DNA of 64,000 nucleotides from Flavobacterium xinjiangense (GTDB taxonomy: Bacteria; Bacteroidota; Bacteroidia; Flavobacteriales; Flavobacteriaceae), in the NCBI RefSeq assembly GCF_900142885.1, contig NZ_FRCL01000005.1, positions 1 to 64,000 on the forward strand, in the 5' to 3' direction. The notes under the pieces were generated by a model. The model was not told where the DNA came from and ran no database searches. It saw only the letters and a list, made by a program, of their open reading frames with translations. The translations under genes and the position numbers were made by a program. This document shows positions 8,163 through 18,579 of the stretch, piece after piece; the first letter of the stretch is position 1, and every line of letters starts with the position of its first letter.

Positions 8163-9128
8163 TTATAGTGTATTTTCTATTTCGTCTTTGCGTTTTTTAT
8201 TTTTCTTTTCTGCTTTTTTTACAGACTTAGATTTTTTGTTTCCGCCTTTGTCAAGGTCCATTCTTACTTCTTCATAATTGGTATCGTAGCGCCACGAAAA
8301 GCCAACGCCTCCATAAAGTACTGTTGGGGTATCCTTAAAATTGGTACTTATGGACGCATCGATTTGCATGTCTTTATTCAATAAATAAGCGGCTCCACCT
8401 CTAACAATAGCATCGCTGTAAAAATCACTCTTGAAGCCTTGATTTTCTATAAATCCAGACCATTTATCGTTAAATCCTTTTGTTAAAGTTAGTACGTAAC
8501 CGTAACTTGGATAGTCAGTTGTTACGTAATCAGCAATGATATTGGTTACAAAAACCCATGTTCCGTCACCCAAATGATTTTGGGTAATCAACATGATTTT
8601 TGGAGAAATATTAGCATCTGGAGAAAAATAGTAAGGATTATCCGCCATGGTAAAATTGGCACCAGCAAATACAGAAACAGCAGGAATTAATTGGTGCCAG
8701 TTGAAAGCCTGATTTGCTTTCCAGCTGTATACATTTACTTTTTTTTCATAATTTTTGAATGGATCATAAATCAAATATTTTGCTCCCAAAACGGTTTGCT
8801 TTAGCGCTGATTTTTTGACACTGCTTAAAGGAGTTGTGAATGTCTCGTTTTGATATTGTAAATCGGCTACTAATTCTAATTTTTCAAGAAAGAAGCCATA
8901 TCGTAACGTTAGATCCAGTCCAAAACCATTCGCATCATAATTCAGTAAACGATGATTTTCTTTTATTCCATAGATCCCTGTTTCAACTTGAATTACTTTT
9001 TTTCCAACAGCAAAAGCAGACATGGTCTCACCGGGTCTGTTGGAGTTGATTTGATCAGTGTGTTGGCCATATTGAACAAATGGAATCATAAAAATAGCAG
9101 CAGCAAGTATGATTTTGATTTTGAACAT
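8163..9128 (-). CDS. Outer-membrane transporter-like protein (phenol MetA-deg family type), 321 aa
   Basis: A signal peptide is visible (FKIKIILAAAIFMIPFVQYG, cleavage near residue 21). The mature part begins with the DQINSNRPGETMSAFAVGKKVIQVETG pattern, which I associate with the MetA-pathway/transporter beta-barrel family of Bacteroidota. Alternating short beta strands run to a KTPTVLYGGVGFSWRYD-like final strand. The last 40 residues are very lysine-rich (KGGNKKSKSVKKAEKKNKKRKD), an unusual tail for a barrel that would probably face the periplasm. The substrate is unknown. It lies upstream of and close to the GNAT-like gene. Confidence 0.7.
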   Translation of the reverse strand: MFKIKIILAAAIFMIPFVQYGQHTDQINSNRPGETMSAFAVGKKVIQVETGIYGIKENHRLLNYDANGFGLDLTLRYGFFLEKLELVADLQYQNETFTTPLSSVKKSALKQTVLGAKYLIYDPFKNYEKKVNVYSWKANQAFNWHQLIPAVSVFAGANFTMADNPYYFSPDANISPKIMLITQNHLGDGTWVFVTNIIADYVTTDYPSYGYVLTLTKGFNDKWSGFIENQGFKSDFYSDAIVRGGAAYLLNKDMQIDASISTNFKDTPTVLYGGVGFSWRYDTNYEEVRMDLDKGGNKKSKSVKKAEKKNKKRKDEIENTL

Positions 9129-9252
9129 ATTATTTTTTTGAGATTAAAAGTAATAACGCATTTCAAATGTACTATATTTTATTATTTATTTAAGAATGAT
9201 ATTTTAATTTTGAACGTTTGATTTCTTAATTTTGGCAAAAAATATTTTGATT

Positions 9253-9534
9253 ATGCAAACAGCCTCTTTTACAGGTTTTATAGAAACCATCTTCTACATG
9301 ATAGCTTTCTATTATATTTTTAAATTTTTGGCAAAATTATTTTTGCCTCTATTGGTGAAAAAAGTGGTGCAGAAAGCAGGAGAGAATTTTCAGAAACAGC
9401 AACAATACTCACAAGATAATTCTTGGAACAAAACGCAAAGCAAGAATGAAGTCATATATGATACTGCTAATTCTAAAAATCCTCGCGAAACCAAAAAAGT
9501 AGGAGATTATGTGGATTATGAAGAAATTGATTAA
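9253..9534 (+). CDS. DUF4834 family small membrane protein, 93 aa
   Basis: One N-terminal hydrophobic helix (FIETIFYMIAFYYIFKFLAKLFLPLLV) is followed by a hydrophilic tail that ends in the family-typical VGDYVDYEEID. I recognise this as DUF4834, found next to YfhO-like genes in flavobacteria. I use the ATG at 9253; an in-frame TTG seven codons earlier would also be possible but overlaps a promoter-like TAATTTTG. Probably inner-membrane, function unknown. It precedes the YfhO-type gene by 94 bases on the same strand. Confidence 0.78.
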   Translation: MQTASFTGFIETIFYMIAFYYIFKFLAKLFLPLLVKKVVQKAGENFQKQQQYSQDNSWNKTQSKNEVIYDTANSKNPRETKKVGDYVDYEEID

Positions 9535-9628
9535 GTTTGCACCATATAGTTTGCTTGGTTGATAGAAATCTGAATTTTATGCGGGTTTTTGGAAATCAAT
9601 CGTAAACTTTAAACTCTAAACTTTTTTA

Positions 9629-12073
9629 ATGAAAATTCTTAATAAGTTCTATCCGCACGCCGCAGCCATCCTTGGTTTTGTACTCATTTCTCTTATTTAT
9701 TTTTATCCTGTTTTACAAGGAAAACAAATTTTCCAATCGGATATTGTTCAATATACCGGAATGGCCAAAGAGCAAAACGATTTTAGAGCCTCAGATCACA
9801 TAGAACCCTATTGGACAAACGCTGCTTTTGGTGGAATGCCTACGTATCAATTAGGGGCCAAATACCCGCACGATTATATTGGAATGATTGATGACGCATT
9901 GCGCTTTTTACCGCGTCCTGCCGATTATTTATTTTTATACTTCTTAGGCTTTTACGGACTGTTATTGGTCTTGAAGATTGATCCTCTGAAAGCCTTTTTT
10001 GGTGCTTTGGCTTTTGGTTTTTCTACTTATTTAATTGTAATTCTGGGTGTTGGTCATAATGCTAAAGCCCATGCGATTGCTTACATGCCGCTCGTTATTG
10101 CTGGTTTTATATTGGTTTTTCGAAAAAAATATGTTTTAGGTGGTTTAATCACCATGTTTGCTGTGGCATTAGAAGTTAATGCCAATCATTTCCAAATGAC
10201 TTATTACCTGTTGATTTTCTTATTGATACTTTCTGGTTATTTTATTTATCAGGATGTCAAAGAAAAGCAGTATAAATCGATGCTTTACTCTTTTGGAGTT
10301 TTAGCAGTTGCAGGAATTTTTGCTATTGGAGCCAATGCTACGAATTTATTGGCAACAACTGAATATGCCAATTTTAGCATACGTGGAAAAAGCGAATTGA
10401 CCTTCAATCCTGACGGATCAAAAATCATCGGTAACAGTGCCATGAGCAAAGAGTACATCACGGAATACAGTTACGGAATTGCCGAAAGTTTTAACCTTAT
10501 TGCTCCAAGACTTTTTGGAGGTGGGAATAGTGAAAAACTTAATGAAGATTCAAGTGTTTACAAATATATATCACAATACATTACATCGCCTGCAGAAGCG
10601 TTACAATTTACAGAAAATTACGGATCTACTTATTGGGGGCAACAGCCTATAGTTGCAGCACCAGCTTATATTGGAGTTGTCGTTTTCTTTTTAAGTATTC
10701 TTGGATTATATCATGATAAAAGAAAAATTAAATATGTTTTTCTTACAGGAGCATTGTTTTCATTGATATTATCTTGGGGTAAAAACTTTTCTATTGTAAC
10801 CGATTTTTTTATTGATTTTGTTCCAATGTATGATAAGTTTAGGGCAGTTTCTTCTATTCAGGTAATTTTAGAATTATGTTTTCCAGTTTTGGCGGTAATG
10901 GGATTGCAATCGTTTTTTACTCAAGATAAAGAACAACAATGGCCAAGTTTATGGAAAGCTTCAGCAACGGTCTTTGGATTGTTTATAGGTTTGTTTCTAT
11001 TTAGAAATATGTTTGATTTTGTTGGACAAATGGATGCACAATTATTACAAATGTTCAGTCAAGGTCAAGATAAAGCTTTTGGGATTGGATTTATTGATGC
11101 ATTAAAAGAAGATAGAAAAAGTTTATATACAGCAGATTTGCTTCGCTCTTGTTTCTTTATTCTGCTTTCTGCGGGTATTTTATGGATGTATATAAAAAAT
11201 AAATTAGCTAAAAATACCGCTGTTATTCTGGTGGGTATTTTAATGATTTTCGACTTGTTTTTTGTCGATAAAAAATATGTTTCGGGGAAGGATTTTGTGT
11301 CTAAACAACAAGTTGAAGTACCTTTTCAGGAAAGCCCTTCGGATACTCAAATTCTAAAAGACACTACAAATTATCGCGTTTTTGAAGTAAACGGTTTATT
11401 AAACGCCAGATCTTCGTATTTTCATAAATCTATCGGAGGATATAGCGCGGTGCGACCTCGAAGAATGCAGCAATTATTCGATTACCAAATTGCCAAAAAC
11501 AATATGGAAATCCTAAATATGTTGGATGTGAAGTATGTAATTCAAACAGATAAAGAAGGAAAAGAATTTCCAACGTCGAATCCTAATGCCAATGGTAACG
11601 CATGGTTTGTGAGCCAAGTAAAATTAGTGAATTCTGCTGATGAAGAAATGAAAGCTTTGGATAGTTTAGATTCTAAAAATTTGGCGATCGTAAATAGCAA
11701 AGACTTTGAAATTAAAAATAAGGCTTTCGCCAAAGACAGTTCGGCTACAATAACTTTGGATTCATACAAACCCAATCATTTAAAGTACACTTCAAATAAT
11801 GCTAATGAAGGCTTTGCTGTTTTCTCTGAAATGTATTATGGAAAAGGATGGAATGCTTTTATCGATGGAAAAAAGGTAGATCACATTCGTGTGGATTATG
11901 TTTTAAGAGGGTTGCAAATTCCAGCAGGAAAACATGCTATAGAATTCAAGTTCGAGCCGCTAGTTATCAAAACAGGAAGTACGATTACTTTAATTAGTGT
12001 GGTTGGAATGTTATTGCTTTTAGTTGGAGGAATTTATTTTGAAAGGAAAAAAGGTTTAAAGCTTAAAGTTTAA
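9629..12073 (+). CDS. YfhO family membrane protein, 814 aa
   Basis: Large polytopic membrane protein resembling GT-C type glycosyltransferases and Bacillus YfhO. It has an N-terminal helix, the extracytoplasmic loop QIFQSDIVQYTGMAKEQNDFR with acidic residues, then PYWTNAAFGGMPTYQLGAKYP, about a dozen hydrophobic helices, and a C-terminal periplasmic domain of about 250 residues ending in a last membrane helix and a short KKGLKLKV tail. In Bacillus, YfhO is linked to glycosylation of lipoteichoic acid; here a role in surface glycan modification is inferred. It is followed by a glycosyltransferase and a flippase on the same strand. Confidence 0.88.
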   Translation: MKILNKFYPHAAAILGFVLISLIYFYPVLQGKQIFQSDIVQYTGMAKEQNDFRASDHIEPYWTNAAFGGMPTYQLGAKYPHDYIGMIDDALRFLPRPADYLFLYFLGFYGLLLVLKIDPLKAFFGALAFGFSTYLIVILGVGHNAKAHAIAYMPLVIAGFILVFRKKYVLGGLITMFAVALEVNANHFQMTYYLLIFLLILSGYFIYQDVKEKQYKSMLYSFGVLAVAGIFAIGANATNLLATTEYANFSIRGKSELTFNPDGSKIIGNSAMSKEYITEYSYGIAESFNLIAPRLFGGGNSEKLNEDSSVYKYISQYITSPAEALQFTENYGSTYWGQQPIVAAPAYIGVVVFFLSILGLYHDKRKIKYVFLTGALFSLILSWGKNFSIVTDFFIDFVPMYDKFRAVSSIQVILELCFPVLAVMGLQSFFTQDKEQQWPSLWKASATVFGLFIGLFLFRNMFDFVGQMDAQLLQMFSQGQDKAFGIGFIDALKEDRKSLYTADLLRSCFFILLSAGILWMYIKNKLAKNTAVILVGILMIFDLFFVDKKYVSGKDFVSKQQVEVPFQESPSDTQILKDTTNYRVFEVNGLLNARSSYFHKSIGGYSAVRPRRMQQLFDYQIAKNNMEILNMLDVKYVIQTDKEGKEFPTSNPNANGNAWFVSQVKLVNSADEEMKALDSLDSKNLAIVNSKDFEIKNKAFAKDSSATITLDSYKPNHLKYTSNNANEGFAVFSEMYYGKGWNAFIDGKKVDHIRVDYVLRGLQIPAGKHAIEFKFEPLVIKTGSTITLISVVGMLLLLVGGIYFERKKGLKLKV

Positions 12074-12121
12074 AGTTTTTTGAATGTTGAATAATTAATG
12101 TTGAATTCTGAGGTTTCGAAA

Positions 12122-12149
12122 CCTTAAACCTTAAACCTTAAACCTTAAA
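12122..12149. repeat. Tandem heptamer repeat, CCTTAAA x4
   Basis: Four perfect copies of CCTTAAA end two bases before the TTG start of the next gene. Related but degenerate TTAAA words occur at 12060-12078 and 9600-9625. Such arrays can change length by slippage. Confidence 0.85.
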
Positions 12150-12150
12150 C

Positions 12151-13440
12151 TTGGAACCAAAGAAAATCCTCATAATTACCTATTATTGGCCACCGGCAGG
12201 AGGTCCCGGTGTACAGCGTTGGCTCAAATTTGTGAAATATTTGCCTGATTTTGGAATTCAGCCTGTTGTGTACATTCCGGAGAATCCTACATATCCCATT
12301 GTTGATGAAAATTTGGTTAAAGAAGTTTCGGATAAGGCAATTATTTTGAAACAGAAGATTTTTGAACCCTATCAACTGGCTTCTTTTTTTTCGAAGAATA
12401 AAACCAAGAAAATTAGTTCTGGGATTATTCCAAATCAAAAAAAGCAATCTTTGCTGGATAAAACATTCCTTTGGATAAGAGGAAATTTGTTTATTCCAGA
12501 TGCGCGTGTTTTCTGGGTGAAACCATCGGTTTCTTATTTAGAAAAATACGTAGTTGAAAACAATATTGATACTATTATCACTTCGGGGCCGCCACACAGT
12601 TTGCATCTCATTGGATTAGTATTAAAACAAAAATTAAATGTAAAATGGTTTGCTGATTTCCGTGATCCTTGGACAACGATTGGTTATCATAAATCATTGC
12701 GATTGTCTAATTATGCGGCCAAAAAACACAAAACGTTAGAGCATCAAGTTTTAAATACTGCTGACACAATTATCGTGACGAGTAAAACTACTAAAACAGA
12801 GTTTGAAGCGATTACACGCAAGCCCATTACGGTAATCACCAATGGTTACGATGATGAGAAAGTCGAAAAACAAATTTTGGATACGAAATTTAGTTTGGCG
12901 CACATTGGATCTTTTCTTTCTGAAAGAAATCCTAGTATATTATGGGAAAGTTTAGTCGAATTACTTAATGAAATTCCTGAATTTAAATCGCATTTGGAAA
13001 TCAAATTGATTGGAGCTGTAAGCCAGGAAGTTTTAGAAACCATTTCGCAATTTAAACTAAATTCCTTTTTGAATAATCTGGGCTACGTTTCACATTCGGA
13101 AGCGATTGCGCATCAAAGAAAATCGCAAGTTTTGTTGCTTATTGAAATCGATTCTGAAGACACCAAAAGCATAATTCCAGGAAAACTATTCGAATATATG
13201 GTTTCTAACAGACCCATTATTGCTATTGGTCCAAAAGATTCTGATTTTGCCGAAATCATAACGACGACCAATACTGGCGTGTTCCTAGATTATTCTGAAA
13301 AAATGAGATTAAAAAGTGTAATTTTGGATTTTTACAATCAGTTTTTGCAGGGCAAACTTCAATCATACGGAGTTGGCTTACAGAAATATTCCAGAAAAAG
13401 CTTAACAGGAGAATTGGTTGGATTGCTTAACAAAATGTAA
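12151..13440 (+). CDS. Glycosyltransferase, GT4-like, 429 aa
   Basis: Cytoplasmic sugar transferase with two Rossmann halves. The N-terminal domain begins KKILIITYYWPPAGGPGVQR and has a glycine-rich loop. The middle has TIITSGPPHSLHLIGL and WFADFRDPW. The C-terminal domain includes ITNGYDDE, LAHIGSFLSERNPS and the IIPGKLFEYMVSNRPIIAIG region that binds the nucleotide sugar. The reading frame is closed by TAA at 12139, and no ATG lies before the conserved start, so TTG at 12151 is the likely start. The tandem repeat just upstream occupies the ribosome-binding region. It forms a glycan cluster with the YfhO-type gene before it and the flippase after it. Confidence 0.88.
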   Translation: MEPKKILIITYYWPPAGGPGVQRWLKFVKYLPDFGIQPVVYIPENPTYPIVDENLVKEVSDKAIILKQKIFEPYQLASFFSKNKTKKISSGIIPNQKKQSLLDKTFLWIRGNLFIPDARVFWVKPSVSYLEKYVVENNIDTIITSGPPHSLHLIGLVLKQKLNVKWFADFRDPWTTIGYHKSLRLSNYAAKKHKTLEHQVLNTADTIIVTSKTTKTEFEAITRKPITVITNGYDDEKVEKQILDTKFSLAHIGSFLSERNPSILWESLVELLNEIPEFKSHLEIKLIGAVSQEVLETISQFKLNSFLNNLGYVSHSEAIAHQRKSQVLLLIEIDSEDTKSIIPGKLFEYMVSNRPIIAIGPKDSDFAEIITTTNTGVFLDYSEKMRLKSVILDFYNQFLQGKLQSYGVGLQKYSRKSLTGELVGLLNKM

Positions 13441-13481
13441 ATTAAAAGTGAGATTACTTAGTATCTCGCAATGATAAAATA

Positions 13482-14948
13482 ATGGGAATAGTATTAAATC
13501 AGTCCTTAAAGAATACCGTAATAACCTATATTGGATTTGGAATTGGCGGGATAAACACTATTTATTTGTATCCTGTTTTTCTTGGGGCAACTTTTTATGG
13601 TTTAACTAATTACGTAACTTCTTGCGCGAATGTGATTATGCCATTATTTGCTATTGGAATGCAAAACACGTTGGTAAAGTTTTATTCTCAATATCAAACT
13701 GAAGACGAAAAATCTCGTTTTTTATCCTTTACGGTTTTATTCCCTCTATTATTAATAATTCCAATGTTGTTCATTGGACTTTTCTTTTATGATGAAATTT
13801 TATTCTTTTTATCAAAAAAGAATGCCATTGTCAAAAGTTATATTTGGCTGATACCATTTATAGGACTATGTATGGCGTATTTTGAAATTTTTTATGCTTG
13901 GTTGCGAGTACACATGCATTCCGTTTTTGGTAATTTTATTAAGGAAGTAGGTTTGCGGTTGTTTTCTTTGTTTTTATTAATCGGAGTTTATTACAATTGG
14001 CTTTCTGTGGAAGGATTTGTATATGCAACAGCAGGATTGTATTTTTTAGCATTTTTGGTCACTATGTTCTATGCATTTAGTATCCAGAAACCGAGTTTTC
14101 AGTTCACGATACCTGCAAATACGAAAGAAATATTGACCTATACTTTTTATATTATTTTATCAGGAAGTGTTGCTAATTTACTTTTGGATGGAGATAAAAT
14201 GATTCTTAATCAGTACATGCATATCGAAAATATTGCCTTTTATTCTGTTGCGACTTACATTGCATTAGTAATATCGGTTCCCAGCCGCGCTATGCATCAA
14301 ATAGTTTATCCTATAACTGCACGATTAATGCACGAAAATAAGCAGGAAGAGCTAAATGATCTGTACAAAAAAACCTCTATCAATTTGCAAGTGGTAGGCG
14401 GTTTAGTAATGTTGGGTATTTTTGTTAATATCAATCAATTGTATGAAATGGTGCCCAAAGAATATAGTGGTGGTATTATGGTGGTTTTTATGATTGGAAT
14501 CTCTAAGTATTTTGATTTAATTTTAGGTAATAATAATGCAATCATTTTCAATACAAAGTATTATCGAACGGTTTTGTTTTTGGGAGTGGGCTTAGTAGTG
14601 TTAACCGTCGGATTGAACATGATCTTTATCCCAATATATGGTATTATGGGCTCTGCTTTTGCAACTTTATTATCGATTACATTATATAGTCTTGCTAAAT
14701 TACTTTTCGTTGTTAAGCGGTTGCATTTGTATCCTTTTACAAATCAAACTTTATATTCCATTGTGATTACTTTTATATTATTTCTACTGTTTTATTTCTG
14801 GGAGTTCCCGTTTCATCCTATTATTGCGATTGGAATGAAATCTATATTAGTGACCGTTTTATATGTGTACATCAATTATAGATTTGCTATCTCTATAGAA
14901 ATAAACCAAGTCTTAGATTCTATTTTGAAGAGATTAAAAATAAAATAA
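13482..14948 (+). CDS. Polysaccharide flippase, MATE/Wzx-like, 488 aa
   Basis: About 12-14 membrane helices in the arrangement of the oligosaccharide flippase/polysaccharide biosynthesis family: an N-terminal NTVITYIGFGIGGINTIYLYP segment, GMQNTLVKFYSQYQTEDEK in the first loop, LLLDGDKMILNQYMHIENIAFYSVA in the middle, and a GIMGSAFATLLSITLYSLAKL segment near the end. It should move a lipid-linked glycan across the inner membrane. It starts 41 bases after the glycosyltransferase, and a strong terminator follows, closing the cluster. Confidence 0.88.
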   Translation: MGIVLNQSLKNTVITYIGFGIGGINTIYLYPVFLGATFYGLTNYVTSCANVIMPLFAIGMQNTLVKFYSQYQTEDEKSRFLSFTVLFPLLLIIPMLFIGLFFYDEILFFLSKKNAIVKSYIWLIPFIGLCMAYFEIFYAWLRVHMHSVFGNFIKEVGLRLFSLFLLIGVYYNWLSVEGFVYATAGLYFLAFLVTMFYAFSIQKPSFQFTIPANTKEILTYTFYIILSGSVANLLLDGDKMILNQYMHIENIAFYSVATYIALVISVPSRAMHQIVYPITARLMHENKQEELNDLYKKTSINLQVVGGLVMLGIFVNINQLYEMVPKEYSGGIMVVFMIGISKYFDLILGNNNAIIFNTKYYRTVLFLGVGLVVLTVGLNMIFIPIYGIMGSAFATLLSITLYSLAKLLFVVKRLHLYPFTNQTLYSIVITFILFLLFYFWEFPFHPIIAIGMKSILVTVLYVYINYRFAISIEINQVLDSILKRLKIK

Positions 14949-14972
14949 TTAAAATAAAATTACTGGCAGCAT

Positions 14973-15024
14973 AAAAATGGGTGTTTGTTTTTCTTAAAAG
15001 CGAAAAATAGACACCCATTTTTCA
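14973..15024 (+). terminator. Intrinsic terminator after the flippase gene
   Basis: Long stem pairing AAATGGGTGT with ACACCCATTT and, inside it, TTTTTC with GAAAAA, followed by T. The rest of the gene-free stretch 14949-15270 holds a TATATTTG box at 15101-15108 that could be a promoter for the 99-aa gene, and otherwise nothing I recognise. Confidence 0.85.
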
Positions 15025-15270
15025 TCTTTTTTATTTCAAAAAGTGTGAATTATATAAATCTCTAAAACTATTATGTAATATTTAAGAATGATTTTAAAAA
15101 TATATTTGTAACCTAATTTAATATCAGGATATTAGATTATTTAGACATAATTGAAAAATCACTAAAAGTGGGTATTGTATAAATTATATGTAACCCTTAA
15201 TTTTGTAATTAATTATTTGTCTAAACTAGTTAAAAAGTAAAATTAATTAGCCACAATAAAAATAATAATT

Positions 15271-15570
15271 ATGGTCATTTCACAAATTTCGAACGAAGAT
15301 AATCTAAAAAAATATTCAAATATTATTGCTAATAAAATTAACAATGGGTTTGTAATTGAAGAAAGGAATGATAAATTACCATTTGCCGTTTTATCAAAAG
15401 ATGCTAAAGCAGTAGATCATAGTTTCAATTTTCTAATATGCTGCGTTACCTTAGGATTGTGGACTATACCGTGGATATATCAGACTTATGTTTCTTCCAG
15501 AGAACAAAAGATTTTAGTTGCGATCGATGAGGATGGAAATACCTTTGAAGAAAATTGTTATTTTGGATAA
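15271..15570 (+). CDS. Small membrane protein of unknown function, 99 aa
   Basis: A hydrophilic N-terminal half (residues 1-48) is followed by one hydrophobic hairpin or helix, HSFNFLICCVTLGLWTIPWIY, then a short REQKILVAIDEDGN strand. The order 'H-x-F-x-x-x-x-x-x-T-x-GLW-x-x-PW' plus a VDE-GN end resembles small membrane domains in many bacteria whose function is unknown to me. It ends five bases before the uvrA stop on the opposite strand. Codon use is AT-rich like its neighbours. Real gene likely; function open. Confidence 0.65.
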   Translation: MVISQISNEDNLKKYSNIIANKINNGFVIEERNDKLPFAVLSKDAKAVDHSFNFLICCVTLGLWTIPWIYQTYVSSREQKILVAIDEDGNTFEENCYFG

Positions 15571-15575
15571 GGTTT

Positions 15576-18371
15576 TTATATTTTTTCTTTAAGATATTTT
15601 GCGGTTACTGATTCCTTTATTTTTACAATTTGTTCAGGAGTTCCTACTGCCAATAATTTCCCTCCATTTTCCCCACCTTCTGGGCCTAAATCGATAATCC
15701 AATCTGCACATTTTATCAGATCAAGGTTGTGTTCAATTACAATTATTGAATGACCTTTTTCTATCAAAGCGTCAAATGAAGCTAATAGTTTCTTGATATC
15801 GTGAAAATGCAATCCAGTTGTAGGTTCGTCAAAAACAAAAAGTGCTTTATCCTTTGTCGCTCCTTTCACCAAGAAAGAAGCTAGTTTTATACGCTGTGCT
15901 TCTCCACCGGAAAGAGTAGAAGAGGATTGTCCTAGTTGCACATATCCCAAGCCAACATCCTGAAGCGGTTGCAATTTTTGAATGATTTTATTTTGTTTAT
16001 GAGCTGTAAAAAACGCAATAGAATCATCAACAGTCATGGTTAGAATATCGTGAATGTTCTTGCCTTCAAAAGCAACTTCTAAAACTTCTTTCTTAAATCG
16101 TTTTCCATTGCAAGTTTCACAAGGCAATTGTACATCAGCCATAAAAACCATTTCTACATTTATAGAACCTTCTCCTTTACAGGTTTCACATCTTCCACCA
16201 TCAACATTAAAAGAAAAATGTTTAGCCTGATAACCTCTTACTTTAGACAATTTTTCTTTGGCATATAATTCCCTGATGTCATCATAGGCCTTGATATAAG
16301 TAACTGGATTTGAACGAGAACTTCTCCCTATAGGATTTTGATCTACATATTCAATATGCTTAATTTGCGAAAATGAACCTGTCATTTCAGTAAATTGACC
16401 TGCTTTTTCACCCACATTCTCTAGCTTTTTTTGCATCGCAGGAAACAAAATTTTCTTGACAAGCGTACTTTTTCCGCTTCCTGAAACTCCTGTGATTACC
16501 GTTAATACATCCAGCGGAAAAGTAACATCTATATTTTGAAGATTGTTCTCTCTGGCACCTTTTATCTCGATAAAATTCTTGAAAGGTCTTCGTTTTTTTG
16601 GAACGGTAATTTCTAGATCACCATTTAAATATTTTGCTGTAAGTGAAGTCGATTTTAGGATTTCCTCATAGGTTCCCTGAGCAACTAAATGACCGCCTAA
16701 AGTTCCCGCTTCCGGGCCAATATCGATAATCATATCTGCTGCTGTCATGATATCTTCATCGTGTTCTACCACAATAACAGTATTGCCTAAATCACGAAGT
16801 GATAACAATACTTTTATCAAACGTTCCGTGTCTTTTGGGTGTAAACCAATACTTGGTTCGTCCAGGATATACATGGATCCCACTAAACTGCTTCCCAGTG
16901 AAGTGGCTAAATTGATGCGTTGTGATTCTCCTCCGGAAAGTGTAGCTGAATTTCTATTTAAAGTAAGATAATCCAATCCTACTTCTGTTAAAAAGGATAA
17001 GCGATTATTAATTTCCACCAATAAACGCTTAGCAATTTGCTTTTCGTAAACATCTAAATCAATGCTGTCAAAGAAACGAACTAGGTGTTTAATAGGTAAA
17101 TCAACTAAATCAGAAACCGTTTTAGAATTAATTTTCACGTAGGAAGCCTCAATTCGAAGGCGTTTTCCCTTGCAGGAGTAGCATTTTGTCTTCCCTCTAT
17201 AGCGAGAAAGCATCACTCGGTTTTGGATTTTATAATTTTTTTCTTCCAGTTCTTTAAAGAAACCATTTAGGCCTTGGAAATATTCATTTCCATTCCAAAT
17301 CAATTCTTTTTGATCTTCTGATAATTGGTAGAATGGCTTGTGAATAGGGAAATCAAACTTGTAAGCGTTGTTAACTAATTCATCTCGAAACCAACTCATA
17401 CTCTCGCCACGCCAAGGAAAAATAGCGTTTTCGAATACTGATAAAGTCGTGTTTGGGACAACTAATTCAGCGTCAATTCCTATTATATTTCCGTAACCTT
17501 CACAAACTGGGCAGGCACCATAAGGATTATTGAAACTAAATAGATGAACATTTGGTTCCAAGAAGGTAATGCCATCTAGTTCAAAATTATTGGAATAAGA
17601 ATATCTTTTATCCGAATTTAATTCCTGCAAATGACAAATTCCCTTTCCTTCAAAAAAGGCAGTCTGTACCGCATCGGCAAGACGATTGTAGAACTCTTCT
17701 TCTCCCGAAGTTTCATGATTGACTACAATTCGGTCAATAATTAAAAAGATTTCTTTTTTGCCTAATGAGTCCGGTAAATCGTCTAGACGAACCATTTCAT
17801 TATTAACTAAGATTCGGGCAAACCCCTGCTGCAAAAGTACTTTTAGTTTGTCTTCCACTTTTCTTCCTTCTTCCAGGTGAATAGGAGCGAGGAGTAGCCA
17901 TTTGCTGTCTATTTCGAAGCTTTGTACTTCAGTGACAACATCAGTAACTGTGTTTTTTTTGACTTCCCTCCCAGAAACAGGTGAATACGTTCTACCAATT
18001 CTGGCAAACAACAGTTTTATATAATCGTAAATTTCAGTCGAAGTTCCTACTGTAGAGCGGGCATTAGTGGTGTTTACTTTTTGTTCGATTGCAATTGCTG
18101 GAGCAATTCCTTTGATATATTCAACTTTTGGTTTGTCTAATCTTCCAAGGAATTGTCGTGCATAGGATGATAAACTTTCTACATAACGGCGTTGCCCTTC
18201 TGCATACAAAGTATCAAAAGCTAAACTTGATTTTCCAGAACCCGAAAGCCCAGTTATAACCACTAATTTATTTCTGGGAATCGCAACATCTACATTCTTT
18301 AAGTTATGTACTTGTGCGCCTTTTATGATGATATTTTTCTTTGGATCTAAGGTAGAAAGGTCAACTTGCAT
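15576..18371 (-). CDS. uvrA: UvrABC excinuclease subunit A, 931 aa
   Basis: DNA damage sensor of nucleotide excision repair. It has two ABC ATPase modules, each with a Walker A (GLSGSGKSS and GVSGSGKST), [12 protein letters not shown] and [12 protein letters not shown] signatures, and [19 protein letters not shown]alker B segments. Zinc-finger cysteines are seen as [16 protein letters not shown] and CETCKGEG...CETCNGKRF. The length fits the family (about 930-950). I choose the ATG at 18369-18371 because conservation starts there; an in-frame upstream codon adds ten residues without support. A TACTTTTG box at 18389-18396 on the minus strand would give a very short leader. Confidence 0.95.
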   Translation of the reverse strand: MQVDLSTLDPKKNIIIKGAQVHNLKNVDVAIPRNKLVVITGLSGSGKSSLAFDTLYAEGQRRYVESLSSYARQFLGRLDKPKVEYIKGIAPAIAIEQKVNTTNARSTVGTSTEIYDYIKLLFARIGRTYSPVSGREVKKNTVTDVVTEVQSFEIDSKWLLLAPIHLEEGRKVEDKLKVLLQQGFARILVNNEMVRLDDLPDSLGKKEIFLIIDRIVVNHETSGEEEFYNRLADAVQTAFFEGKGICHLQELNSDKRYSYSNNFELDGITFLEPNVHLFSFNNPYGACPVCEGYGNIIGIDAELVVPNTTLSVFENAIFPWRGESMSWFRDELVNNAYKFDFPIHKPFYQLSEDQKELIWNGNEYFQGLNGFFKELEEKNYKIQNRVMLSRYRGKTKCYSCKGKRLRIEASYVKINSKTVSDLVDLPIKHLVRFFDSIDLDVYEKQIAKRLLVEINNRLSFLTEVGLDYLTLNRNSATLSGGESQRINLATSLGSSLVGSMYILDEPSIGLHPKDTERLIKVLLSLRDLGNTVIVVEHDEDIMTAADMIIDIGPEAGTLGGHLVAQGTYEEILKSTSLTAKYLNGDLEITVPKKRRPFKNFIEIKGARENNLQNIDVTFPLDVLTVITGVSGSGKSTLVKKILFPAMQKKLENVGEKAGQFTEMTGSFSQIKHIEYVDQNPIGRSSRSNPVTYIKAYDDIRELYAKEKLSKVRGYQAKHFSFNVDGGRCETCKGEGSINVEMVFMADVQLPCETCNGKRFKKEVLEVAFEGKNIHDILTMTVDDSIAFFTAHKQNKIIQKLQPLQDVGLGYVQLGQSSSTLSGGEAQRIKLASFLVKGATKDKALFVFDEPTTGLHFHDIKKLLASFDALIEKGHSIIVIEHNLDLIKCADWIIDLGPEGGENGGKLLAVGTPEQIVKIKESVTAKYLKEKI

Positions 18372-18579
18372 AAAATCAATAATTTTCACAAAAGTAATCA
18401 ATTTTCAACTGAGAAAAGGGATTGAACGAATCACAAATTTTATCTAATAAAAGCATTTTTATGAATATAAATAGCATCAAAATGATGATTTTTTAAATTG
18501 TATGGTTTAAATATTCGCTTTAAACATAAAAACAGTATTTTTAAGATTATTTTTGAAATAAATTAATATCTCTATTCAA

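Noticed and set aside
8023..8277. Rightward ORF of 84 aa with membrane-like stretch
   Set aside because: It is antisense across the junction of two genes whose frames are clear; the hydrophobicity comes from reversed lysine codons.
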